Shown: positions 1-9,647 of the stretch, one piece after another
Layout: every line of letters begins with the position of its first letter
Numbering within the stretch: the first letter of the stretch is position 1
DNA from: an uncultured Aquimarina sp.
GTDB taxonomy: Bacteria; Bacteroidota; Bacteroidia; Flavobacteriales; Flavobacteriaceae
Length of the DNA: 64,000 nucleotides
Assembly: GCF_947492405.1 (NCBI RefSeq)
Contig: NZ_CANLMP010000004.1
Span: 620,001 to 684,000 of the forward strand
Direction of reading: 5' to 3'
Program-made: the position numbers and the translations under genes
Notes under the pieces: generated by a model
What the model saw: only the letters and a program-made list of their open reading frames with translations
The model's database searches: none
What the model was told of the DNA's origin: nothing

Positions 1-2059
1 CATATTGATCTTTACTAGCATCCATTGTAGATACTTTATCCATAGGTAAAGTTTTATAAGCGTTAGTGTTTTCCCAATTCTCATCATTGTTTTCAGATTT
101 ATAAATATCCTTTTTACCATCTATAGAAGCCACTATATACAATACATCAGAATCATCATTAATTTTATTCTTTCCAAAGGCAAAATTTATACAATCTGTT
201 ACATTAGAAATCGGATTCCAAGATTTTCCCTGATCCAATGACTTATATAAAAAACCTCCGCTTTTATTCACAAAATATAATTCGCTAGTTCCCGGTTTAG
301 CCTTTAAAACTACTTGATACCAATCAACTGGTACATTTCCAACAACATTCCAATTAGCTCCATTATCAGAACTTTTATAGATATTCTTTCTATCATATAA
401 ATAAAATGTGTTACCATTAATAGGGTCTGCAATAAGAGATTTACTACAAAACCAATATTGTCTCAATGATTCTATTCTTTGAGGCAAACCATTGCTTTTT
501 TTCCAAGTTCTCCCTCTATCTGTTGTATAACGAGCATCTACTTGCCATTGGTCAGAAGGTAAACCTAAATTCGATTGGCTCATAGGTACCCATACCATTA
601 TATTTGGGTTACTTGAAGAGAATGCTATATTACCGTTCTGCATATTTGTCGGTATAGATGCAAAATTTTCCCAAGTATTCCCTCCATCATTTGATAGACC
701 CGTATAAGCAGTAACAGAACCGTATTGAGAACTCCCAACATATGCAATATGTTTAGGGTCCGTCTCACAAAAAGAAATATCTGATATGATTCCGAATTCA
801 TTAGGATAAAATTTATTATTTGGAACCTCATTAAATTTTGTTAGGGACATACCTGCCATATCTGCGACTCCTAATATAACTTCTTTAGGTTGTTGAGGTG
901 GTGATACGATTGAAATACATACAAATTCCTCTAAATTTTGATTTTCAACCTTCCATTCAGGATTAGAGGCTTTTCTATTATTTGTTTTATAAACTGCAAA
1001 ACCAGTAGTGATCCAAGCACGATTAGGATTCGTTGGATCTATCAAGATTTGACCAGCATAGGTATATGCCGACCAAGAAGGATAATAACCTGGTTCTTCT
1101 ATATTATCTGAAGCAAAAGTTAATGAATCCCATGAATTACCCCCATCTATACTTCTATGCATTCCTTTATTGTTTCCAAAATTCCATTGAAATGTAAAAA
1201 CTTCATTTCTATCATTAGGATTTACAGATATCCCTGCAAAACCTTGGCTTTCTTTTATGGAAGGTGTAACATCAATCAAATCCCCATCTCCTAAGTATTT
1301 ATAAACTTTACCTTCTCGATTAGCAGAAGGACCATCGGCATAAGTAACATATAGAACTCCATCATTGGACAAAGCGCCATGAATAGGTTTCAGCTTTATA
1401 TCTGGACCTCCTCGTAATAATGACCAACTAACACCTGAATCATCGGTTTTATAAATTCCAAATCCTTGTACTCCTACATAAACTATATTGTTTTCTATAG
1501 GATGAATCAACGAGAAAACTTGTCCTCCTTCTTCTCCAAAAGGAATTTTATCCTTAGAGATTTGAAACCAGCTATCTCCTTGATTTGTAGATTTCCATAG
1601 ACCATCTCTTCTAGATGCATAATATAATAAATCCCCATGAGCACTCAATCTCTCCCCTGAATGCCTCCATTCGCCGTTACCTTCAACATATACATTTAAA
1701 GGAATAGGTAACCAACTATTTCCTAAATCAGTCGACTTATACAATTGCCCAACTTCTCTATTACCCATTTTAGCATAGAGTATATCTTTATTTTGTCTAT
1801 CTAAAGATATACTTTCTACACTATAACCTATATTTTTACCATCCATTAATGGAACCCACTCGGATGATGAATTCTTCCATCTAAAAACACCTCCAACATC
1901 AGTCCTGGCATATACAACATCCTCATATAAAGGGTGAGCTATAATACCTGTTACAAAGCCCATTCCTTGTAGATTAACATTTTCCCATTTCCATTCTTGA
2001 GAGCTCGCTATTTGGAACAAAAACAAAAACAAAAACAATTTTGATAAATAAAGCCTCAT
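1..2059 (-). CDS. GH74-like secreted beta-propeller glycosidase (3' end outside window)
   Basis: An open frame runs from an ATG at 2059 to the left edge (686 codons, no stop). It begins with a hydrophobic signal peptide ending IASSQ. Shortly after comes the stretch VTGIIAHP...VYARTDVGGVFRW, which closely matches the N-terminal signature of GH74 xyloglucanases; its Asp corresponds, as I recall, to one of the two catalytic aspartates. A later VADMAGM segment (about 860-880) could hold the second. Asp-box motifs such as STDLGNSW, DGGNSW and DQGKSW recur throughout, as in twin seven-bladed propellers. GH74 enzymes cleave xyloglucan or related beta-1,4-glucans outside the cell. A T9SS sorting domain is expected beyond the edge but cannot be seen. 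A generic sortilin/BNR protein is the alternative. Confidence 0.75.
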   Translation of the reverse strand, partial: MRLYLSKLFLFLFLFQIASSQEWKWENVNLQGMGFVTGIIAHPLYEDVVYARTDVGGVFRWKNSSSEWVPLMDGKNIGYSVESISLDRQNKDILYAKMGNREVGQLYKSTDLGNSWLPIPLNVYVEGNGEWRHSGERLSAHGDLLYYASRRDGLWKSTNQGDSWFQISKDKIPFGEEGGQVFSLIHPIENNIVYVGVQGFGIYKTDDSGVSWSLLRGGPDIKLKPIHGALSNDGVLYVTYADGPSANREGKVYKYLGDGDLIDVTPSIKESQGFAGISVNPNDRNEVFTFQWNFGNNKGMHRSIDGGNSWDSLTFASDNIEEPGYYPSWSAYTYAGQILIDPTNPNRAWITTGFAVYKTNNRKASNPEWKVENQNLEEFVCISIVSPPQQPKEVILGVADMAGMSLTKFNEVPNNKFYPNEFGIISDISFCETDPKHIAYVGSSQYGSVTAYTGLSNDGGNTWENFASIPTNMQNGNIAFSSSNPNIMVWVPMSQSNLGLPSDQWQVDARYTTDRGRTWKKSNGLPQRIESLRQYWFCSKSLIADPINGNTFYLYDRKNIYKSSDNGANWNVVGNVPVDWYQVVLKAKPGTSELYFVNKSGGFLYKSLDQGKSWNPISNVTDCINFAFGKNKINDDSDVLYIVASIDGKKDIYKSENNDENWENTNAYKTLPMDKVSTMDASKDQY

Positions 2060-2115
2060 AATTTGTGTTTATATTTATGGTTAATGAAATCAAAATTAAT
2101 ACTAAAACGACCATC

Positions 2116-2139
2116 AAATATTGACTATAGTCAATATTT
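2116..2139. promoter_or_regulatory. 24-bp perfect palindrome upstream of the GH74-like gene
   Basis: The half-site AAATATTGACTA is followed directly by its exact reverse complement. The centre lies about 68 bases before the ATG at 2059, in otherwise featureless AT-rich DNA. Position and symmetry fit the operator of a dimeric regulator. Which regulator binds is unknown. Confidence 0.45.
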
Positions 2140-2449
2140 AGGTTTGAAAAAACATATCATATAATTTAACGTGAGTTCGGTTTAAGAAATAATGTTTTTC
2201 TATTGTAGAAAAAGTAGCAAACAAACATATTTAAGAATTTAACATTCAGACATTTAAATTGTTTTCTGCATATGATTTCTACAAATAGAATTATCGATAT
2301 TTTTTATCTTATTGATGATTTTTGCATAGAAATGAACAAATTATTGATAAAAATAGCTTGAAGATCACAAAGTTGTTAAAAGGCGTAAGAGGGCTTCTAG
2401 ATTATCTCAAAGCGAGATTATTACTATTATGGTTCTATTTGGCAGTTGA

Positions 2450-3086
2450 TCACTGTTCCGCTGAGAGTACTACTTACGAAGAGTATTCAGAATCTCCAAC
2501 GGCACCAGATATAACTACTAAAGGCGGAAATGCTTCATCCAGATTATTTGAGCCACGAACAAGAAATCTTTCTGGACTAAAGTCCGCATTTCCTTTAAAA
2601 GTAATTCTTCCTCTTCTGTCTACCTTTACACGTTGAGCAGCAGCACCTGACAAAGAACCAAATTTTAACAAGAATTTGATCCGATGTTTAAGTAATAATA
2701 AAATATACTGGTTTCCTCTCAGGACTATTAGCAAGGTTACATTTCCCATTATATTATCTCTTAAATTCTCTTCATCTACGTCAATAGCATTTGGTAAAAA
2801 CACGCTTAATTCATCAAGAAATGACCTGCTAGGTCCATTGAAATCAAAAATATTTCCTTTTGCTTCCTTTGTTCCAAGTTTTACTATTCTTATTGCTTCT
2901 ATTTTTGATTAAAAAATCAGAAAATAATTTAGAAGATTCCTCTATTCCTTTCACTCCAAAAACTTCTTCAATAATCTTTCCGTTGAATGTATTAGAAGAG
3001 ATTTCTGATAGATAAATTTCTTTAGACTAAGATTCATCAGAACTACAACTATAGATCAATAAACTATAAATACTTGAATTTTTCAT
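2450..3086 (-). pseudogene. Decayed paralogue of the lipoprotein gene at 42983-44248
   Basis: From an ATG at 3086 the frame reads a lipoprotein-like start (MKNSSIYSLLIYSCSSDES) and hits an in-frame TAG. After a frame change it continues, in the frame open at 2474-2803, with clear similarity to the intact 421-residue protein at 42983-44248. Matching pairs include FLDELSVFLPNAI with FPAEFNVFLKSAI, ITFKGNADFSPERF with IQFAGDIDFSPERI, and GAVGDSEYSS with GAIGDDEWSS. The TAA at 2474 falls where the homologue has Ile, and the next codons (VVLS) still match its VVLP. The gene is therefore broken by at least two stops and one frameshift and lacks roughly its C-terminal half. Confidence 0.7.
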
Positions 3087-3374
3087 TTTTTTAGGTTTTA
3101 AAAGTGAATGTTTAGTGATTTAACTGTAACAGTAGTCATAATTGATTTTCTTAATTAGAGTAAAGAATATTCAACACATCCTTAAACCCGAGTTCGTGAA
3201 ATCTTAATAATATTGTAAGTATCGAGTTTTAGGATGTATTAAACTATTCTTGATAAATAGGTTACTATTATAATGAATGGACTTTATGACATAAGATTTT
3301 TACTTTGACAACTACATATGCCTATTTCAAAAACATTATGAAATTATTTAGACTTGTAAAATATTCAAGTTTGC

Positions 3375-4400
3375 TTAATTACAAGAGCTTATAAAAATCC
3401 AGTTGAAAAAATCTCTTTCGTATAAATTACCCTGATAGGTTACCCTATCGCCAACGAAGTAGTTTGTATTCGGGTTCCATTCTGACACCCCATCACAAGG
3501 CCCACTAGGATCTGGATCTATAGGTCCGCCACCTCCATCTCCAGGATATGCCTGATTGGTACCCTGAATATCTAAATTTGATAAGGCTGCTCTCCTGGCT
3601 GGTAAAATATTTCCTTGACGATCGGTAATAGTCGGAAGCCCATTTTTACTAAACGTATAACTACCATACATCATGGTAGAGTTGATATCAAATGTACCTG
3701 TTAACAATTGTGCATTTTGATCAACTCCAAATTGATTGGCAGCTCCATTTATAATATTTTGGTAATTGATAATGATATATTGATCCCTATCAGGGCGATT
3801 CTGCTCATGTAAATATCCGAGTGTATGACCAATTTCATGAATGATCACTAGAGCCGTTGAACCACTACCAAGTCTAATGAATCCATTTGATCCATTCATA
3901 CCTAAGGTAGCGACTCCACAGTTACAGTTTTGTCCATTGCTACTAATGGTCACATAATTAGATTCATTGGTTCGTTGCTTAAATCTAATACTTGTTTTAC
4001 TTGTCCATTCATCAAAAGATTTTTGCAATTCATTACGAACATTATTACTTAATCCCTGTATCTGATATACAACGGTGTTATTAGGCCATTTGCGTACAGA
4101 ACCTCCTAAGACCAATTTTTGATTATCCGCTCCGGGTATAGGATTTTTAGAAATAGCAACTGGTTTATCCGATAATTGTTCCTCAAATAGTCTGACATCG
4201 CTTCCTCCTAGACTATAGCTTCCATCTTCTTCTTTTCTAACTTTTACTTTCTTACCTAAAAAATATTTTTCTTCCAGGTTTGATTGTTGCAATTCTTCCG
4301 ATTGGGTGTTTTCATCGAATCCTTCATCTCTACTACAGGAAGCAAAGATAATTACCATGATAAAAGCTAAAATTTTTAGCCTACTAAATACATTTTTCAT
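3375..4400 (-). CDS. Astacin-like (M12A) zinc metalloprotease lipoprotein with C-terminal CBM5/12-like segment
   Basis: The N-terminus is a lipoprotein signal with Cys22 (FASCS), so the protein is probably anchored in the envelope. The astacin zinc site is HEIGHTLGYLHE at 188-199 (His188, Glu189, His192, His198), followed by the Met-turn STMMYGSY at 241-248 with the fifth-ligand-like Tyr. Residues 25-100 resemble a propeptide region. After a Gly/Pro linker the C-terminus holds WNPNTNYFVGDRVTYQGNLY, the core of a CBM5/12 chitin-binding-type fold, but the protein stops about 16 residues later, short for that module. This suggests truncation of the binding module. Secreted flavobacterial astacins such as flavastacin have the same catalytic domain. 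Specificity is unknown. Confidence 0.88.
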   Translation of the reverse strand: MKNVFSRLKILAFIMVIIFASCSRDEGFDENTQSEELQQSNLEEKYFLGKKVKVRKEEDGSYSLGGSDVRLFEEQLSDKPVAISKNPIPGADNQKLVLGGSVRKWPNNTVVYQIQGLSNNVRNELQKSFDEWTSKTSIRFKQRTNESNYVTISSNGQNCNCGVATLGMNGSNGFIRLGSGSTALVIIHEIGHTLGYLHEQNRPDRDQYIIINYQNIINGAANQFGVDQNAQLLTGTFDINSTMMYGSYTFSKNGLPTITDRQGNILPARRAALSNLDIQGTNQAYPGDGGGGPIDPDPSGPCDGVSEWNPNTNYFVGDRVTYQGNLYERDFFNWIFISSCN

Positions 4401-5268
4401 TTTTTTTGATTTTAAAAGTTAATTTTCTTTTTCATTTATAGCACCAAAAATATTGGTGTTTTTTTAAAAAGTTAATACTTACACATTATTACTGCAATAA
4501 CTCTAATCTATATACTATTAAAAGTCGACACAACAGAAATTTGTATGTGATTGTAGACTTAATTAGGGTCTGTTATAAAACACCATAATAAATTAGCTAC
4601 CTATATTAATTCTAATATCTTTTTGTCTATTTTGAGCTCATTAGAGCTAATTGTATGATATGTGATTTGACCGTATTTCATTATTTTATAAAAAGAGTTT
4701 AAGATGAAATCAATAATCAATTTCAACAAGCTTTACGATTTAAATATCAGTTTGTTGGTATTCTGAATTTAATCAAGTGTACAAATCAAATACATTTGTA
4801 TGTAACCTATTAAGTAAGATTATAATTCTTCTTTGAAATGTGAAATAGTTATAGTGATTCATAATGCTTTTCACTATAGAAGGCTTAGTTTGTTATCTAA
4901 AGTAATTCTGTATTTTCTACTTAATCCATTTTAGAAACAAAAGGACTAATAATCAGAAGTAAGTCAACATTAATTTTTCTTTTCTATTCATTAGTTTCTT
5001 CTTTTTTTATTAAAAGTAAACAAATTAACAATGTTACTTCAAGGTAAATTGATAGTTACTCGACACAAATTGATAGTTAGAAAGAGAAGATCCACAACTG
5101 GAGATTATAGAAACATAGGTAATCGGGAATATCCTATAGATATTCAAAACAATTATGTGCAAGGAGTATTATTTGATATTTATATCTTACCATGGTCTAT
5201 TTTTAAATGGCTTAAATAAGATCTTCATTCATTGGAACTATTTGTATTCGTCAAGGAAGAAGGTTCAT
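4401..5268. other. 868-bp intergenic region
   Basis: AT-rich DNA holding the promoter region of the astacin gene. The only structure noted is a small inverted repeat (CACCAA-n5-TTGGTG, 4442-4458) about 45 bases before the ATG. A 62-codon plus-strand frame at 5031-5219 has no recognisable product or ribosome-binding context and I do not call it. Confidence 0.5.
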
Positions 5269-7509
5269 TCAGTTTTTGACTATTTTCTTTGAAATCGTAC
5301 CTTCTTTAGTATCTATGAAAATAGAATATATTCCAGCTTTTAATTTTGAGATATTTAGTCTTATTAAATCTTTATCCACTATTATAGATTTTGACAAAAC
5401 CTCTATCTGCATACTACTGTATATCTTTACCTTAACTTGATTAATAGGAAAACCAAAAGCAATAAACAACTCATCCTTAGTAGGATTAGGATATATTAAA
5501 TAATTATTTTTAGTACCAAAAGTTTCATTTCCTGTTTGTTCTATTTGTACCAATACATCGTAAAAGTTTTGAGCAGGAAGTTTTTCATTGTCATATATAG
5601 CGTTACTCACGCCATCATTTAACAATCCATAAGATAACCAAATAGGTTTTGAGATATCCAAAATTGATGAAGGTATTATCTCTAAAACATTTCCATTTAT
5701 ATTAATAGAACTGATTGAAACCAAGCCATTATTTTTTAGTTTAAAAGAGTCAGGAGATACTGAGGATTCATTATGAATCGCCCTAAACTTTGCATCATTA
5801 AACGGAACAGTTATTTTATTAAAAATATGATTATAAGTTATACTGTCTTTATCTACAATTGGTCCATAACCATTGTCTCCAAAATAGAAAGCTTCGTTTA
5901 TTGCCATAAACCATCTCCTAGCATATTCTGACATGTCCTTATCTGATTTAAAGTGCAAAAAATCCCCATTTTCGTCTGATAAATTTATATCATATGTTGC
6001 GGGGCCTAAAAGAGCGTTTTGATTAGAATTAATTACCTTCAATTGAGCCTTTCTGACAGCATTCAACCCCATATTATTCGCATGACCAATTTGTCCTGTT
6101 AGGACTTTGAGTCCCGGAAAATCAGAAGCAATTGTACTTACAAAAGTATTTAATCGTTTTTCATAATTTACCTCAGAAGTATTTGAAACTGCATCTCTTT
6201 CTCCCTGAAAAAACAAAACACCTTTTACTTTTCCTCCAGTATCTTTTATTCGTTGGTTCATTGAGCCATATAGTGTATTAGGGTTTGAATGATCTTGATC
6301 AGGTTGCCATTGCAGAATGCTGGATCCTCCTTTGGCAGCTGGAATAAACGCAACCGGAACATTTTGTGATTGCATAATACGTGTAGCTATAAAAGGCCAA
6401 GGAGAACCTTTTGCTGCTCCATCGGAACTTACATGATCAATTTGTCCAACATTACTATCTACTGGATCAGTAAGCTCTTTCCAGGTATAATCATTGCCGA
6501 ATACAATGGCCTTTAGTATTGGGTGAGCATAACTATTGTATGTTTCTCCTCTGCCAGAGGCATTGCTTTGACCTGCAATGACATAGATATCTCCTATACC
6601 TACATTTCTGACTGGAATAGTAACAGAAATATTATCAGAAAATCGAACCCATAGTGTTCCCTGACCTTGATTCTGGTTTTTTAGAGAACCTGAAAATGTG
6701 CCTTGACCATTAGTGTTTAATGATAAAGAAGTCCAGATTTCGCTGTTACTCCATCTTGCTTCTATGCCAGAAGGATTTCCCTTATAATTCCCCTCAATAA
6801 ATAGATCTGCTTTTCCCAAGTGATCTCGCTGAAAAACCTGATATGGACTAATATTGTTTATTGTTATGGAATTATTTTCTACAGATAAAAATTTTATATC
6901 ATCCACATACAAATTTCCACTCCCTTTACCAAAACCAATGCTATATTGAACTTTTCCAGAATTATAAGTGTTGTCGGTTGTAGTAATTAGGTTAGTGAAA
7001 CTCATACCATCATTGGAATAGTCTAAAATAAGATCATTATCATTAACAGTAGCTTTATACCAGCGAGGACTATTAACCCCAGGCGCGGTCAAACTTTCCG
7101 AAGATAATAGTGTAAAACTAGATGCATTTGATTTATAAATCCTGACATTATTAGTTGAGCTGTTTACTTGAAACAGATATCCCTTCATTAAACCTGTTGT
7201 TATAGAGTTCGAACCATTTGCACGAAGAATAAATCCAGACCTCCTAGCAACAGTATACGTTTCTTTCCAGATAATTGAATAGTTTCGCGCTGCAGGAAAC
7301 AGGTCCATATTGGCAACTGCAGTACTTCCTGACCCGGCAACCAGACCTTCCATAGATTTACCTTCTGTAGAATGAATTGAAACCTTAACTAGTCCATTTA
7401 CTGCAGTTATATTAGCAGGAGCGAGTCCGTTTTGGTCTTTTTCGAAATCATAAGATTGAGCTAGGATAAAGCAAGGCAATAATTGTATTAAAATAATTAC
7501 TTTTTTCAA
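5269..7509 (-). CDS. SGNH-fold carbohydrate acetylesterase (sialate O-acetylesterase-like) with T9SS signal
   Basis: A signal peptide (to about residue 18, LAQS) is followed by a jelly-roll LamG-like domain (about 20-210), a short beta-rich linker, and a SASA/CE6-type SGNH esterase domain (about 305-560). Visible catalytic blocks are GQSN at 313-316 (nucleophile Ser315), GGSS at 394-397, FQGERDA at 435-441, and the Asp...His element near D512/H519. The last 80 residues (NNYLIYPNPTKDE... to ISKKIVKN) are a T9SS type A sorting domain, so the enzyme is exported to the surface. Family members remove acetyl groups from xylan or related glycans, which fits the nearby GH10 and GH74 genes. The exact substrate is inferred from context. 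Confidence 0.85.
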   Translation of the reverse strand: MKKVIILIQLLPCFILAQSYDFEKDQNGLAPANITAVNGLVKVSIHSTEGKSMEGLVAGSGSTAVANMDLFPAARNYSIIWKETYTVARRSGFILRANGSNSITTGLMKGYLFQVNSSTNNVRIYKSNASSFTLLSSESLTAPGVNSPRWYKATVNDNDLILDYSNDGMSFTNLITTTDNTYNSGKVQYSIGFGKGSGNLYVDDIKFLSVENNSITINNISPYQVFQRDHLGKADLFIEGNYKGNPSGIEARWSNSEIWTSLSLNTNGQGTFSGSLKNQNQGQGTLWVRFSDNISVTIPVRNVGIGDIYVIAGQSNASGRGETYNSYAHPILKAIVFGNDYTWKELTDPVDSNVGQIDHVSSDGAAKGSPWPFIATRIMQSQNVPVAFIPAAKGGSSILQWQPDQDHSNPNTLYGSMNQRIKDTGGKVKGVLFFQGERDAVSNTSEVNYEKRLNTFVSTIASDFPGLKVLTGQIGHANNMGLNAVRKAQLKVINSNQNALLGPATYDINLSDENGDFLHFKSDKDMSEYARRWFMAINEAFYFGDNGYGPIVDKDSITYNHIFNKITVPFNDAKFRAIHNESSVSPDSFKLKNNGLVSISSININGNVLEIIPSSILDISKPIWLSYGLLNDGVSNAIYDNEKLPAQNFYDVLVQIEQTGNETFGTKNNYLIYPNPTKDELFIAFGFPINQVKVKIYSSMQIEVLSKSIIVDKDLIRLNISKLKAGIYSIFIDTKEGTISKKIVKN

Positions 7510-7602
7510 GTATCTTCTTTTTAGTTATTTATAAAGAGATGCTGATAGTTTTAATCAAATAAACTACCGCTATAAGAGCATTCTTTATGATTCTTATATT
7601 TA

Positions 7603-7637
7603 AGAGGTTATCTCAAAATTAATTTCAGACAACCTCT
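7603..7637 (-). terminator. Hairpin downstream of the M57-like protease gene
   Basis: The arms at 7603-7612 and 7628-7637 pair over 10 bases with one G-U. The hairpin lies about 100 bases past the protease stop codon; the following run on the minus strand is A/T-rich but not a clean T-tract. Confidence 0.4.
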
Positions 7638-7732
7638 ATATTTACTTGTAAAATTTTAGCTTCTTGCTAAAGAATTGTTTTGCGGTACAGAAAAACGATA
7701 TTCCCAGATCAAGAAATAAAGTTTTATGAGAC

Positions 7733-8524
7733 TTAGTTACATAATCTCCCAGAAAAATTGGTGTTATACAGTAATCTGGCAGCTCTTTTATCATCACCAG
7801 TTAATGATCTAACAGTTCCTCCTCGGCGACCATTCATTAACGAATTAGGATCGTTAACAGGTGTTCCTTGAATTAATATTTCTTGTGGGAGAGGACCACC
7901 ACCTTGTGCAGATCCATTGGTATGTGCAAAACCGATGTTATGCCCTAATTCATGCTCAATAGTTGATCTCCATTGAGCATAACTATAGGAGCTAAACTGA
8001 TTTAAATCTAATCGAATATATCTCCCCGGTTTTCCATTAGAAGGAAAAGTGCCTCTTCCTACCACACCTTGTGAGAGTGGACCATTACTTATTATTACTT
8101 CCGCATTATTTATATTAGAGGTAGCGGCAAACCGTATATCACATTTGGTAATATCATTCCAATGTCTCATAGCCAAACTCACTGAATTTCTGGCTGATCC
8201 AGCTGGTAAGTTATTAAATACTGTAATATATCTTATTTCATTGCAGCTGACTATATTCACCCACCGCCTTTGTTTAGATTGATTTTGATTGTCTATTTCA
8301 TCAAGGTAACTTTCTGGAATATTGATATCTCCTTCTACGGTATAATATTCTCCGTCTTTTAATACAGGATAATTCTGCGTATCAAAACCTAGTTTTGCTA
8401 TTTTTTCTAAAGTTGTATTGTCTACTATAGTAGCATCTGATGAGTCAACAATTTCATTTTCTTGTTCACATTGCGTAAAAGAGAATGCAATGGCAATGAT
8501 GAAAGTTAGTTTTAAAAATTTCAT
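7733..8524 (-). CDS. M57-like (dual-action HEIGH type) zinc metalloprotease lipoprotein
   Basis: A 263-residue protein with a lipoprotein signal (Cys19 in FTQCEQ). The zinc-binding motif HELGHNIGFAHT sits at 191-202, giving three His ligands and catalytic Glu192. The segment NSLMNG at 228-233 is positioned as a metzincin Met-turn. Upstream, the AMRHWNDITKCDIRF stretch is typical of M10/M57 proteases that act on a preceding beta-sheet. It has the same overall plan as the 311-residue protease at 30626-31561 but only moderate similarity. It lies alone between two long intergenic regions. Family assignment is firm; the natural substrate is unknown. Confidence 0.85.
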   Translation of the reverse strand: MKFLKLTFIIAIAFSFTQCEQENEIVDSSDATIVDNTTLEKIAKLGFDTQNYPVLKDGEYYTVEGDINIPESYLDEIDNQNQSKQRRWVNIVSCNEIRYITVFNNLPAGSARNSVSLAMRHWNDITKCDIRFAATSNINNAEVIISNGPLSQGVVGRGTFPSNGKPGRYIRLDLNQFSSYSYAQWRSTIEHELGHNIGFAHTNGSAQGGGPLPQEILIQGTPVNDPNSLMNGRRGGTVRSLTGDDKRAARLLYNTNFSGRLCN

Positions 8525-8879
8525 AATTTAGTTTTTAAGAGTATTTATTTAGGAACTTTGCAAGTACAACTTTATAGATATTTTAAAAGCTTACTTCTGT
8601 AAATCTAAAGTTGTTTGTTGGATTATTTTCCTATGAATTGATAGATATCCTGTTTTAGTTTTTAATTAAAACATCCCAATGAATAAATAGTATTAAACCC
8701 CGATTATGTCAATTAATTCACAAAAAAAGCTCAACAAACAAGTTATTTGAGCAATTAGAAATTTGAAATAATAGTGGCTTATATTATTGATCGTTTTTGT
8801 TCCTTAAATCATTATGTTTAAACTTGAGCTCGATATAAGCATTTAATTTTAAAAAGTCGTCAAATTAAGTGGTTTTTAA

Positions 8880-9066
8880 TAGTTTTTTCTACTCCATTCG
8901 AGATGACAGGAGAAAAATTAGCTTGCCCGCCTGTGTAAGGTATCGAAATTAGGCTTTTGATTGAAAATTTACTTGCCAGTCTGCTATCCGACAGACAGGT
9001 TTTCGATACATCTCCCGAGGTGCACACTCTGACTGACGTGAATCTTATCACGCCGAACTCACGTTT
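8880..9066. repeat. Degenerate flavobacterial intergenic repeat
   Basis: This stretch is more GC-rich than its surroundings and encodes nothing convincing. It contains nested imperfect palindromes: CCAGTCTG...CAGACAGG (7 of 8 pairs) and GTATCGAAA...TTTCGATAC. Its right end (CGCCGAACTCACGTTTTAA) is the reverse complement of a piece at about 2167-2181 (TAACGTGAGTTCGG), in the same kind of gene-free DNA. The TTCGAGATGACAGG-like portion resembles repeats I recall from other flavobacteria. I treat it as a decayed dispersed repeat. Confidence 0.4.
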
Positions 9067-9183
9067 TAAGGGTTGTTTATTGTTCTAAAAAAACTAACTT
9101 CTTGAACACGAAGAACAAGAAGTCAGTAGAAAGATTTAATAAGTCAAATCTTATTAATCTTCAAAATTAAAATTAATCAAATT

Positions 9184-9489
9184 TTAGTTACATCCATATA
9201 GATCAGCTAAAAATGGAGGTAAAATATCACAAATATCTACATCTCCATCATTACCAGAAGAACAATTACTACTTACTCTTCCTGTAGGACATGTTTGTCT
9301 AAGTAATACATTACCGTTTGCTCCTCTAACGGTAATCAATACTCCTCCAGGAGCAGATTGAGTACTTGTACTAACAGAAGTTTCATTAGGAAACTCAAAA
9401 GTACCACAATCTGTAGTTACTGTACAACCTGCATAAGAAACTGCTCCGATAAATAGTGCTACCACTAAAGTTAAAAATTTCGTTTTCAT
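9184..9489 (-). CDS. Small Cys-containing secreted protein, unknown function
   Basis: A 101-residue protein with a strong signal peptide (MKTKFLTLVVALFIGAVSYA) and a mature part of about 80 residues. It has six Cys residues, two near the start (GCTVTTDC), two in the middle and two near the C-terminus (DICDILPPF...YGCN). Ser, Thr and Gly are abundant. No family is recognised. It lies between a repeat-bearing intergenic region and the LytTR regulator. The ATG at 9489 has good leader context and directly precedes the signal peptide, so the start is secure. Disulfide bonding outside the cytoplasm is an inference from the even Cys count. Confidence 0.75.
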   Translation of the reverse strand: MKTKFLTLVVALFIGAVSYAGCTVTTDCGTFEFPNETSVSTSTQSAPGGVLITVRGANGNVLLRQTCPTGRVSSNCSSGNDGDVDICDILPPFLADLYGCN

Positions 9490-9647
9490 AATAATCTAGG
9501 TTTTAAAATTTAAAGTGAATTTAATCTATATTCTTTCCCAAATCTAAGTAACTTAAGGATGAGTTCTTAACCTAAATTGATAACTGATATTCATGAATTT
9601 ATAATTGTGTATTCTTAATTGGTATTCCAAAAAGATAAATTTAAAAA

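Noticed and set aside
2322..2912. Plus-strand frames of 104 and 78 codons
   Set aside because: They are antisense to the decayed lipoprotein copy, whose minus-strand reading has clear similarity to an intact gene.
5031..5219. 62-codon plus-strand frame in the 4.4-5.3 kb gap
   Set aside because: No signal peptide, domain or leader context, and composition typical of AT-rich non-coding DNA. Kept only as an intergenic note.
8860..9051. 63-codon minus-strand frame
   Set aside because: It lies wholly in a repeat with nested palindromes; the predicted peptide has no protein-like features.
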